NCBI GenBank assembly: GCA_963803085.1
Contig: CAWDLE010000010.1
Span: 124,001 to 188,000 of the forward strand
Direction: 5' to 3'
DNA length: 64,000 nt
Source of the DNA: JACVRW01 sp963803085
GTDB taxonomy: Bacteria; Actinomycetota; Thermoleophilia; Solirubrobacterales; Thermoleophilaceae
Below the pieces are notes generated by a model. That model had not been told where the DNA came from and did not search any database. It saw only the letters and a list, made by a program, of their open reading frames with translations. Positions 9,578 to 16,659 of the stretch are shown in pieces (the first letter of the stretch is position 1; each line of letters begins with the position of its first letter). Made by a program: the position numbers and the translations under genes.

Positions 9578-10021
9578 GTGCTGTGGTTGCTGCGCCATGG
9601 AGACGCTGCCGACGGATCGCCTGACGCGGAGCGACCGCTCACCAAGAAGGGCGAGCGGCAGTCGCGCGCCGCGGGGCGCGCCCTCAAGCGGCTTGGGGTG
9701 CGTCCGAGCGCATGCCTCACCAGCCCGAAAGTGCGCGCAGCAGAGACGGCGAGGCTTGCGTGCAAGGAGCTGGGCGTCGAACCGCAACAGGAGCCGAAGC
9801 TCGCCGGTGGCGCGTTCGATCCGGAGGCGCTCGCGGCGGGTCTGGGAGACGACGTGCTGCTGGTGGGCCACGACCCGGACTTCTCGATGGCGGTGCACAG
9901 CCTCACCGGCGCCCAGGTGCGCATGAAGAAGGGGGGCCTCGCCGGCATCGAGAAGGGTGAGCTCAAGGTGCTCCTCCGGCCGGACGAGACGCGCGCCATC
10001 GCGGATGTGGATAGCGCCTAG
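9578..10021 (+). CDS. sixA: SixA-type phosphohistidine phosphatase
   Basis: This 147-residue histidine phosphatase has the RHG signature at residues 6-8, whose His7 is the expected phospho-acceptor, and a second His in LLVGHDPDFS. It matches small SixA proteins in size and in the block RPLTKKGERQSRAAG. SixA enzymes dephosphorylate phosphohistidine proteins; a role toward a PPK1 phospho-His or a CHAD/polyphosphate protein is only inference from the neighbourhood. It starts at GTG 9578, divergent from ppk1. It converges on ppx, from which it is separated by a perfect hairpin. Confidence 0.87.
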   Translation: MLWLLRHGDAADGSPDAERPLTKKGERQSRAAGRALKRLGVRPSACLTSPKVRAAETARLACKELGVEPQQEPKLAGGAFDPEALAAGLGDDVLLVGHDPDFSMAVHSLTGAQVRMKKGGLAGIEKGELKVLLRPDETRAIADVDSA

Positions 10022-10026
10022 CGCAA

Positions 10027-10047
10027 GCACCGGGCGTTGCCCGGTGC
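10027..10047. terminator. Bidirectional hairpin between sixA and ppx
   Basis: A perfect 9-bp inverted repeat, GCACCGGGC-gtt-GCCCGGTGC, lies in the 38-bp gap between the convergent stops of sixA and ppx. There is no T-tract, which is common for terminators in high-GC actinobacteria. It can serve both strands. Confidence 0.7.
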
Positions 10048-10059
10048 GCAGCGACGTTC

Positions 10060-10944
10060 TCACGCAAGACGCCGGCCCTCCACCAGCTCGAGCAGGAGGC
10101 CCTCACGCAGACCACCGCGGGCGATGCGGAGCGGAAGCTGGAGCAGGTCGGAGATCGCCTCGAGGATCAGGATTCCGGCCGGGAGCAGCCGTACGCGCTC
10201 CGAGTCGAGCTCGAAGCGCTCGGCCACCTGCGCGATGGGCGTGGTGGAGAGCACCCGGATGCCGCGTTCGAGCGTCTCGTGCTCCAGCTCCGCTCCCACC
10301 AGCCGGCGCAGCGAGGTGGCCGTGCCGCCGACCGCGACGGCGCTGGTGGCCGGCGGCGGCTCCAGGCCCTCGAAGGTCCCCTCCACGTGGCGGCGCATCT
10401 TCTCCAGCTCGTCAGCCGAGGGCGGGTCGGAGCGCAGGTAGGCGTCGGCGAGAAAGCCCGACCCGATCCGGAACGACTCGGACCATGTCATCTCGCCGTC
10501 AGGCTCGCCTATGGCGATCTCGCTGGAGCCGCCACCCACGTCGATCACCGCCACCATGCCCTCGGGCGCTTCCAGCAGTGTGCGAGTGGCGCCAACGAAC
10601 GACAGCCGCGCCTCCTCCTCGCCCGACAGGACGCTGAGCTCGACGCCGCCGGCCTTCTCGACGGCGTCCACCAAGTCGCCGCGGTTGCGCGCGGTGCGGA
10701 TAGCGGCGGTGGCCACGGCCACGATGTGCTCGGCGCCCACCTCGCGCGCGACGGACGTCTGGGTGCGGACCACCTCCGCGGTCTCGGCAATCTTCTGCGG
10801 CGGGATCATGCCGCCGTCCTGGAGGCTCTTCCCGATGCGCGTGAACGCGCGCTGCGCCACCAGCTCGCGCAGCCGCCCCTCGCCGGCATCAGCCACCAGC
10901 AGTCGCGTCGTGTTGCTACCGATGTCGATGCAGGCGCAGATCAA
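10060..10944 (-). CDS. ppx: Exopolyphosphatase / Ppx-GppA family
   Basis: This 294-residue ASKHA-fold phosphatase has the phosphate-1 loop CIDIGSNTTRLLVAD at its N-terminus and the phosphate-2 motif IDVGGGSSEIAIG. It is the short actinobacterial form lacking the C-terminal HD-like domains of E. coli Ppx, comparable to mycobacterial Ppx1. It is expected to release phosphate from polyphosphate or pppGpp. Its GTG/ATG region overlaps the phoU stop by 4 nt, making it the last gene of pstSCAB-phoU-ppx, so polyphosphate breakdown is placed under phosphate control. Confidence 0.92.
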   Translation of the reverse strand: MICACIDIGSNTTRLLVADAGEGRLRELVAQRAFTRIGKSLQDGGMIPPQKIAETAEVVRTQTSVAREVGAEHIVAVATAAIRTARNRGDLVDAVEKAGGVELSVLSGEEEARLSFVGATRTLLEAPEGMVAVIDVGGGSSEIAIGEPDGEMTWSESFRIGSGFLADAYLRSDPPSADELEKMRRHVEGTFEGLEPPPATSAVAVGGTATSLRRLVGAELEHETLERGIRVLSTTPIAQVAERFELDSERVRLLPAGILILEAISDLLQLPLRIARGGLREGLLLELVEGRRLA

Positions 10945-11639
10945 GCAGTCGGGGGCGCCACTGGGTGCGAGGCGTCCTCGAACTCCCTGAACAGGCCGGT
11001 GACGACGAAGGCGGTCTGCTCGCCGATGTCCACTGCGTTGTCACCGATCCGCTCGATGCAGCGCCCCACGAGCATCATGTGCATCGCCCACTCGCGCCTA
11101 TCGGCCTCGTCGCCGAGCTCGAGAGCGGTGTGGAAGACCTGGCGGTTGAGTCGGTCGATCTCGTCGTCCTGGCGAACCAGGTCCTCCGCCATCTCGACAT
11201 CGCGGCGATCGAAGGCCTGACCGCACTGGATGACCTGGCGACGAGCCTGGTCGCCCATGCGCTGGATGAGCTCGAGCATCCGCGGATCGGCGGGGGGCTG
11301 GTGCCCGTCCAGGGGAACGAGCTTCGCCATGTTGACGCACTGGTCGCCCATCCGCTCGACGTGCTTGATCACGTGAAGCAGCGCCGCGACGACGCGCAGG
11401 TCGCCGGCCACCGGAGCCTGAAGGGCGAGCAGCGACAGGATTCCCTGGTGAACCTCTAGGTAGCGGCCGTCGATGCGGTCGTCGTCGGCGATGACCATGC
11501 CCGCGAGCTCGATGTCTTGGTTCTGGACGGTCTCCAGCGCTCGATCGAGCGCGGTTGCCACGAGGTCCAGGCCTCCGAGTGCGGATTGCTCGAGGCCCGC
11601 GAGCTCGTCCTGGAAGTGGGTTCTGGTGGTGTCCGACAA
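10941..11639 (-). CDS. phoU: Phosphate signalling regulator PhoU
   Basis: This 232-residue protein has the two-repeat PhoU helical bundle. Metal-binding-type E/DxxxD motifs are visible in ADDDRIDGRY and RQDDEIDRLN, and the segment MLVGRCIERIGDNAVDIGE is diagnostic. PhoU couples the PstSCAB transporter to the phosphate sensor kinase and damps the response when phosphate is plentiful. It lies 4 bp after pstB and overlaps ppx by 4 nt, so it is part of the operon. No PhoR-type kinase gene is in the window. Confidence 0.95.
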   Translation of the reverse strand: MSDTTRTHFQDELAGLEQSALGGLDLVATALDRALETVQNQDIELAGMVIADDDRIDGRYLEVHQGILSLLALQAPVAGDLRVVAALLHVIKHVERMGDQCVNMAKLVPLDGHQPPADPRMLELIQRMGDQARRQVIQCGQAFDRRDVEMAEDLVRQDDEIDRLNRQVFHTALELGDEADRREWAMHMMLVGRCIERIGDNAVDIGEQTAFVVTGLFREFEDASHPVAPPTA

Positions 11640-11643
11640 CCCG

Positions 11644-12519
11644 CTAGCCGACCTTCCCCGTCACATACGCCTCGGTCCGGGCATCCGTTGGGTTGGTGAA
11701 GATCTTCTCGGTGTCGTCGAACTCCACGACGCGGCCGGTGCGGTTCTTCTCGTCCTCGTCGAGCTCGACGGTGAAGAATGCGGTCTTGTCCGACACGCGA
11801 GCGGCCTGCTGCATGTTGTGCGTGACGATGACGATCGAGTACTCCTGCTTGATGTCGATCATCAGGTCCTCGATCTTGCCGGTGGAGATCGGGTCGAGGG
11901 CCGAGCAGGGCTCGTCCATCAGGATCACGTCCGGCTCCACCGCGAGGCAGCGCGCGATGCAGAGGCGCTGCTGCTGCCCGCCGGACATGCCGAAGGCGTT
12001 GGTCTTGAGCCGATCCTTGACCTCGTCCCAGAGCGCGGCGCGGCGCAGCGCGCCCTCCACGATCTCGTCCATGCCGCCCTTCATGCCGAGTACGCGCGGA
12101 CCGAAGGCGATGTTGTCGTAGATCGACTTCGGGAACGGGTTGGGCTTCTGGAACACCATGCCGATGCGCTTGCGCACCTCCACCGCATCCACCTCGGGTG
12201 CGTAGAGGTCCTGCCCGTGGTAGATGACCTTGCCCTCGACCTTCGCAGTCACGATCAGGTCGTTCATGCGGTTCAGGCAGCGAATCAGAGTGGACTTGCC
12301 GCAGCCAGACGGGCCAATCAGCGCCGTGATCTCCTTCTTGGCGATGTCGAAGGTCACGTTGCGCACGGCCGGCTTGCTGGCGTACGTAACGGTCACATCC
12401 TCCAGCTGGAAGATCGGCTCGCGCGCCGCCTTCGGCTCCGGAGGCCCGCCGTCCGTGGCCGCCGGATGCTGCGGAACGTCAACTCGAATCTCGGGCGACT
12501 CGGTCACAGACTTGGGCAC
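11644..12519 (-). CDS. pstB: Phosphate ABC transporter ATP-binding protein
   Basis: This 291-residue ATPase powers phosphate import. Walker A GPSGCGKST is at 69-77, the signature is SGGQQQR, and Walker B is VILMDEPCSALDP, with the switch His in IVIVTHNM. About 35 extra N-terminal residues rich in Pro and Glu precede the ABC domain and are probably disordered. It follows pstA by 10 bp and precedes phoU by 4 bp. Confidence 0.96.
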   Translation of the reverse strand: MPKSVTESPEIRVDVPQHPAATDGGPPEPKAAREPIFQLEDVTVTYASKPAVRNVTFDIAKKEITALIGPSGCGKSTLIRCLNRMNDLIVTAKVEGKVIYHGQDLYAPEVDAVEVRKRIGMVFQKPNPFPKSIYDNIAFGPRVLGMKGGMDEIVEGALRRAALWDEVKDRLKTNAFGMSGGQQQRLCIARCLAVEPDVILMDEPCSALDPISTGKIEDLMIDIKQEYSIVIVTHNMQQAARVSDKTAFFTVELDEDEKNRTGRVVEFDDTEKIFTNPTDARTEAYVTGKVG

Positions 12520-12529
12520 TCTAGTTCAC

Positions 12530-13420
12530 CTACCACTTCTGCTCGTAACGGTTTCGTAGCCAGATCGCGACGCTGTTCATGGCGAGCAGCAGGATCATGA
12601 GCAACAGGATCCCGGCTGCCGCGAGTGGCCTGTAGTCGTTGACGTCGTTGGATGCACGTGAGATCCAGTCGAAGATCTGAATCGGCATTGCGGTGAACTG
12701 CGAGTCAAGGCCCTCCGGGTTGAAGGCGATCACTGACACCGCACCGATCACGATCAGCGGCGCTGTCTCACCGATGGCGCGCGAGAGCGCAAGGATCACT
12801 CCGGTAGCCATACCTGGAACAGCGGCCGGCAGAACCTGCCGCCAGATCGTCTGCCACTGGGTCGCTCCGAGCGCCATGGAGCCTTCGCGAATTGATGACG
12901 GCACGGCCCGCAGCGCCTCCCTGCCGGCGATGATCACCATCGGTAGCACGAGCAGGCCGAGCGTCAGACCGCCGGCGAGCACGACGTTGCCGAGGCTGAG
13001 CGGCCCGCGGACCAGGAAGGCAAGTCCGAGGATGCCGTACACGATCGACGGCACCGCGGCGAGGTTCTGGATGTTCAGCTCTATCAGGCGGTTCCACCAC
13101 CTGCTCGGGTCCGCGTACTCCTCGAGGTAGATCGCTGTGGCCACGCCCACCGGCACGATGAAGAGGGCGCACACGCCCATGAGCCAGATCGTGCCCCAGA
13201 GCCCGGCCTGGATTCCCGCCTTGTCGGCGGTGATCGACGTGAAGTTGTTGATGAAGTCCCAGGTGAGCGAGCCGGCGCCGTCGAGGGCAACGTCCACCAG
13301 CAGGACCACGAGCAGCCCAATCGCGATCGCGAGGCATGCCAGCAGCGCCAACCGGAAGCCGAGGTCCTTTGAGCGCTGCGAACGCGAGGGTGGGGGGATC
13401 ACGTTCGGCTGAGCGCTCAT
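12530..13420 (-). CDS. pstA: Phosphate ABC transporter permease PstA
   Basis: This 296-residue inner-membrane permease has about six hydrophobic helices. The cytoplasmic coupling loop is in the region EALRAVPSSIREGSMALGAT, typical of binding-protein-dependent permeases that contact PstB. LYxEE-like residues are present in ATAIYLEEYADP. Its start overlaps the pstC stop by 4 nt, the usual sign of translational coupling, and it pairs with PstC as the channel. Confidence 0.95.
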   Translation of the reverse strand: MSAQPNVIPPPSRSQRSKDLGFRLALLACLAIAIGLLVVLLVDVALDGAGSLTWDFINNFTSITADKAGIQAGLWGTIWLMGVCALFIVPVGVATAIYLEEYADPSRWWNRLIELNIQNLAAVPSIVYGILGLAFLVRGPLSLGNVVLAGGLTLGLLVLPMVIIAGREALRAVPSSIREGSMALGATQWQTIWRQVLPAAVPGMATGVILALSRAIGETAPLIVIGAVSVIAFNPEGLDSQFTAMPIQIFDWISRASNDVNDYRPLAAAGILLLMILLLAMNSVAIWLRNRYEQKW

Positions 13421-14367
13421 TCGTAGACCTGCCTGTACTTGCGGACGAAGCGAATCGAGATCAGGTTCATCACCAGCGTGATCACGAACAGCGTCATTCC
13501 GACGGCGAAGATCGTCTTGAACGCGATCGACCCGGTTGCCGCGTCACCCTTCGCGGTCGCGCCGATGAAGGCCGTGAGCGTCTCCATCGACTTGCCGACG
13601 TCGACACCCCACTGCGGCTGCTGCCCGCCGGCGATGAGCACGACCATCGTCTCGCCGACCGCACGCGACATGGCAAGCACGATCGAAGCCACGATGCCGG
13701 AGAGCGCTGCCGGAAAGACCACGCGCAGAGCCACCTGGAACTTCGAGGCTCCGAGCCCGAATGCGCCCTCGCGGAGAGCCTGGGGTACCGACCGCATCGA
13801 GTCCTCGGAGATCGACGCGACGATCGGGATGATCAGGAAGCCGATGATGATTCCGGCGGCGAGCGCGTTGAAGATCGCCACGTCCATGTGGAGGAAGTTG
13901 CGCAGGATCTCCGGCGTGAAGAAGGTCAGCGCGAAGTAGCCGAACACGATGGTCGGGACGCCCGCCAGCAGCTCGAGGATCGGCTTGACCGTCTTGCGCA
14001 CGCGCGGGCGGGCGTACTCGCTGAGGTAGATCGCGGCGCCGAGCCCGAGCGGGATGGCCACCAGGAGCGCGATAAACGTGGTGGCGAAGGTTCCGGCCAC
14101 CAGCGGCAGGACGCCGAAGCTGGCCGACCCGAACAGCGGGGTCCACTTCGTGCCGAACAGGAACTCGCTCACGCCCACGTCTCCGAAGAAGACGATCGTC
14201 TCCTTCAGGAGCGCGTAGACGATTCCCACGGTGGTGAGCAGCGAGATCAGCGCAGCCAGGACGAGGAGACCCTTGATCAGATCCTCCCCATAACGGCGGC
14301 GGGCCGCCCGGAGGCTGGGTGCCTCCGGGCGGCCGCTTGCTGCCGCTGCTGTGCTGGCTGCCTCCAC
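13417..14367 (-). CDS. pstC: Phosphate ABC transporter permease PstC
   Basis: This 316-residue permease has about six membrane helices, the motif GAAIYLSEYARPRVRK and the coupling loop SVPQALREGAFGLGAS. The start is GTG 14367, immediately after the pstS stop with no gap. The first about 22 codons coincide with a very strong 14-bp inverted repeat, so translation initiation or mRNA level for pstCAB is probably held below that of pstS. No better start is visible downstream of the hairpin before the first membrane helix. Confidence 0.94.
   Translation of the reverse strand: MEAASTAAAASGRPEAPSLRAARRRYGEDLIKGLLVLAALISLLTTVGIVYALLKETIVFFGDVGVSEFLFGTKWTPLFGSASFGVLPLVAGTFATTFIALLVAIPLGLGAAIYLSEYARPRVRKTVKPILELLAGVPTIVFGYFALTFFTPEILRNFLHMDVAIFNALAAGIIIGFLIIPIVASISEDSMRSVPQALREGAFGLGASKFQVALRVVFPAALSGIVASIVLAMSRAVGETMVVLIAGGQQPQWGVDVGKSMETLTAFIGATAKGDAATGSIAFKTIFAVGMTLFVITLVMNLISIRFVRKYRQVYE
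14302..14334 (-). promoter_or_regulatory. 14-bp inverted repeat at the pstS-pstC junction
   Basis: The arms 14302-14315 (GGCCGCCCGGAGGC) and 14321-14334 are perfectly complementary around the loop TGGGT. The element sits 34-66 nt past the pstS stop and inside the 5' coding part of pstC. It would form a very stable hairpin in the mRNA, suited to attenuation or 3'-end protection that makes pstS more abundant than pstCAB. The structure is seen; the role is inferred. Confidence 0.65.
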
Positions 14368-15318
14368 CTAGCTCCCGAGCGCGGTCTTCGCCTCGTCGGT
14401 CTGCTCGGTGTTCATCGGCACGATCTGCGAGGCCTCCGCAATCGCCTGCTGGTTCTCCAGGACGTAGTCCAAGAACGCCTTGACCTCGGGGCGCTTGAGC
14501 GCCTTCGTGCTCGGGTACATGAACAGCGGTCGCGAGAGCGGCTTGTACTCACCGCTCTGGATCGTCTCGGTGGTGGGCTCGATGCAGCCGTCACCGCCGT
14601 CGACCTTGATCAGGTTGAGCTTGTCCTGGTTCTGCTCGTAGTAGGAGTGGCCGAAGTAGCCGAAGCCACCGGGCTCACCCGCGACTCCCTGAACGAGGAT
14701 GTTGTCGTCCTCCGAGGGCTGATAGTCCTCGCGCGAGACGCCCTCCTCACCGTTGATCACGTCGGTGAAGAAGTCGAAGGTGCCCGAGTCGGTGCCCGGT
14801 CCGAACAGGCTGAGCTCGGTGTCAGGCAGCTTCGGGTTGACCTCGCTGAGGTTCTTCACCTTTGAGCCCTGGTTCCAGACCTTCTTGAGCTCTGCGGTGG
14901 TCAGGCAGTCCACCTTCAGCTCGGGATTCGAGACCACGGCGATCCCGTCGTTCGCGACCTGGACCTCCTTGTAGCTGATCCCCGCCTTCTCGCAGACCGG
15001 GACCTCCTCGTCGTCCTTGATCGGCCGCGAGGCGTCCGAGATGTCGGTCTCACCGGCGCAGAACTTCTCGAAACCACCGCCGGTGCCGGACGTGCCGACG
15101 GTGATCTTCACGTCCGGGTTCTCCGCCTGGAAGGCCTCCTGAGCAGCCTGCGCGAACGGCGCGACGGTGCTCGAGCCGTCGATCTTGATGTTGCCGGAGA
15201 GGTTCCCGCCTCCGCTGCCCGAGTCGGCGTTGGCGCTGCTGTCGTCGTTGTCGTCGCCGCAGGCAGCCGCGCCCAGGGCGAGGGCACAGCACGCGGCCAG
15301 AGTGATGAGTTTCTTCAT
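14368..15318 (-). CDS. pstS: Phosphate-binding lipoprotein PstS
   Basis: This 316-residue substrate-binding protein captures phosphate outside the membrane. The N-terminus MKKLITLAACCALALGAAAC ends in a lipobox with Cys20 as the lipidation site, followed by an acidic linker. Phosphate-binding segments are visible: IDGSSTVAPFAQ, GTSGTGGGFEKFC and GPGTDSGTFDFF. I prefer ATG 15318 over GTG 15327 because it gives a standard lipoprotein signal and places the start 33 nt from the upstream Pho-box-like repeats. It is the first gene of the six-gene phosphate operon. Confidence 0.95.
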   Translation of the reverse strand: MKKLITLAACCALALGAAACGDDNDDSSANADSGSGGGNLSGNIKIDGSSTVAPFAQAAQEAFQAENPDVKITVGTSGTGGGFEKFCAGETDISDASRPIKDDEEVPVCEKAGISYKEVQVANDGIAVVSNPELKVDCLTTAELKKVWNQGSKVKNLSEVNPKLPDTELSLFGPGTDSGTFDFFTDVINGEEGVSREDYQPSEDDNILVQGVAGEPGGFGYFGHSYYEQNQDKLNLIKVDGGDGCIEPTTETIQSGEYKPLSRPLFMYPSTKALKRPEVKAFLDYVLENQQAIAEASQIVPMNTEQTDEAKTALGS

Positions 15319-15350
15319 GGGCGGCACGCTCGCAGGCAGGGGGCACGAGT

Positions 15351-15390
15351 CTGTTATCCAGCTGTGCCCGTCTTGTGAAAAGGATGTGAA
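15351..15390 (-). promoter_or_regulatory. Pho-box-like array upstream of pstS (four 11-bp repeats)
   Basis: Four 7-mers start exactly 11 bp apart at 15351, 15362, 15373 and 15384: CTGTTAT, CTGTGCC, TTGTGAA, ATGTGAA. Read in the pstS direction, the best two units are TTCACAT and TTCACAA, close to the PHO-box repeats bound by PhoB/PhoP-type regulators. The unit nearest the gene (GATAAC) could double as the -10 hexamer. The array ends 33 nt before the pstS ATG. Confidence 0.75.
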
Positions 15391-15399
15391 AGGGGCGCG

Positions 15400-15696
15400 C
15401 TACTCGGAGGAGAGGCGGTAGCCAAACCCGAAGTGCGTGTGGATGTAGTCCCTGCCGGGAATCGCCTCGCCGAGCTTCTGGCGCAGCCGTGCGATGTAGA
15501 CATCCACCGAGCGGTCGGACTTGCGGTACTGCTCCTCCCAGACCACCCGGTAGAGCTCCTCGCGGCTGACGATGCGGTCGCGGCGCTCTGCAAGCGCGGT
15601 CAACAGGTCCAGCTCGCGCACCGTGAGCTGGAGCGGCCTCCCGCGCGCGAAGGCGATGTACTCCTGTGGGCGGATCTCGAGGTCTCCAACAACCAT
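15400..15696 (-). CDS. Stand-alone PhoB/OmpR-type winged-helix DNA-binding protein (no receiver)
   Basis: This protein of about 98 residues is only a Trans_reg_C winged helix: MVVGDLEIRPQEYIAFARGR, LTVRELDLLTAL, RSVDVYIARLRQKLG and the terminal wing HTHFGFGYR. It closely resembles the C-terminal domain of the regulator encoded at 15811-16659. There is no receiver, so activity cannot depend on Asp phosphorylation of this chain. ATG 15696 is chosen over an upstream alternative at 15714 because it puts the Pho-box-like array 34 nt upstream, matching pstS. The pstS operator follows its stop codon directly. It is probably an accessory or competitor in phosphate control. Confidence 0.85.
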   Translation of the reverse strand: MVVGDLEIRPQEYIAFARGRPLQLTVRELDLLTALAERRDRIVSREELYRVVWEEQYRKSDRSVDVYIARLRQKLGEAIPGRDYIHTHFGFGYRLSSE

Positions 15697-15729
15697 GGGG
15701 CGCGACTGTGCCACCTAAGTGCGGAAAGT

Positions 15730-15769
15730 CCGTTATTCCGGCGTTGCCCGGTTGTGAAAAGGCTGTGAA
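15730..15769 (-). promoter_or_regulatory. Second Pho-box-like array, between the orphan winged-helix gene and the full response regulator
   Basis: Four 7-mers with an exact 11-bp period start at 15730, 15741, 15752 and 15763: CCGTTAT, GCGTTGC, TTGTGAA, CTGTGAA. The stretch TTGTGAAAAGGNTGTGAA is the same as in the pstS array, and the two 40-bp arrays align without gaps. It sits 34 nt from the orphan gene start and about 41 nt from the divergent regulator start, so it may control both. Confidence 0.7.
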
Positions 15770-15810
15770 GCGTGTTCGCTCCAGGAGCGATTTCCATAGA
15801 CTCCACGGCG

Positions 15811-16659
15811 ATGGCGGATCTGCGTATCGCGATCCTCGACTCTGACTCGGGGTTCGTGAGAGTGCTGGTGAAGCGTGCCGGCGATCTGGGCTGGCAATAC
15901 CGCTGCCTCGAATCCCCTCCACCCGTGGAGGAATTCGTGGCGATGCGGGTGAACGCCCTGGTCGTCGATCTCGCGCTGCTCGGCCCCGGCGGCTGGGAGT
16001 TCCTCGAGCGCGTCTCCGGGGCGCTGCCGGGCATGGGAGTGATCGTCTGCACAGGGCCGACGAGCGTCTCCCAGCGCGTGCGCGGCCTGCGCGGAGGCGC
16101 CGACGACTGGGTCACGAAGCCGTGTCACCCCGAGGAGGTGCTCGCGCGCGTGGAAGCAGTGGTCCGGCGCCGCAAGCGCTCGTCGGACCGCTCGGACGTG
16201 GGTCCGCTCGTGGCCGGAGAGCTCGAGATCCGGGCTGACCAGTTCCAGGCCTTCGTCGGCGGCCGCAGCATCGACCTGACCCGCAGGGAGTTCGAGCTGC
16301 TCGAGCTGCTCGCCCAGGCGCAGGGCAAGGTGCTCCAGCGCGAGGAGATCTACCAGGCGGTCTGGGGCTACGCGATGGCGCACGGCGATCGCTCGGTGGA
16401 CGTCTTCGTGCGCAAGCTGCGCCAGAAGCTCGAGACCGCATCGCCCGACTGGAGCTACATCCACACGCATTTCGGGGTGGGCTACCGCTTCCAGCCCGAG
16501 GGCCCCGACGGCGCCGACGGGGCCGCGGCGTTCGAGGCGAGCCTCGGCCAGCGCTCCGCTCCGCCAGTACCGGCCCCGGCGCTCGAGGACCTGCCGCCGG
16601 ACCCTGAGGTGGGCGACGGCTCGGCCCGGGCCGTCGTCGGCAGCGCGCTCGGACGCTAG
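15811..16659 (+). CDS. PhoB/OmpR-family response regulator
   Basis: This 282-residue regulator has a receiver (about 1-120), a winged-helix domain (about 130-232) and an acidic, Pro-rich tail of about 50 residues. The phospho-acceptor Asp is in ALVVDLALLGPGGW, the conserved Thr in VCTGPT and the Lys in VTKPCHPEE. The acidic pocket reads LDSDS, so one of the usual paired Asp residues is Ser, which may weaken Mg binding. The DNA-binding wing HTHFGVGYR is nearly the same as that of the neighbouring orphan protein. ATG 15811 removes an unlikely 13-residue extension. From context it is the likely phosphate-response regulator, but no cognate kinase is nearby. Confidence 0.88.
   Translation: MADLRIAILDSDSGFVRVLVKRAGDLGWQYRCLESPPPVEEFVAMRVNALVVDLALLGPGGWEFLERVSGALPGMGVIVCTGPTSVSQRVRGLRGGADDWVTKPCHPEEVLARVEAVVRRRKRSSDRSDVGPLVAGELEIRADQFQAFVGGRSIDLTRREFELLELLAQAQGKVLQREEIYQAVWGYAMAHGDRSVDVFVRKLRQKLETASPDWSYIHTHFGVGYRFQPEGPDGADGAAAFEASLGQRSAPPVPAPALEDLPPDPEVGDGSARAVVGSALGR

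Noticed and set aside
9554..10063. Upstream extension of the ppk1 frame
   Set aside because: It overlaps sixA in antisense and has no PPK1 similarity. ATG 9553 gives the normal length.
13336..14865. A 509-codon open frame on the plus strand across pstC and pstS
   Set aside because: It is antisense to two genes with clear families, has no recognisable domains and an Arg/Glu/Asp/His-rich composition typical of shadow frames in GC-rich DNA.
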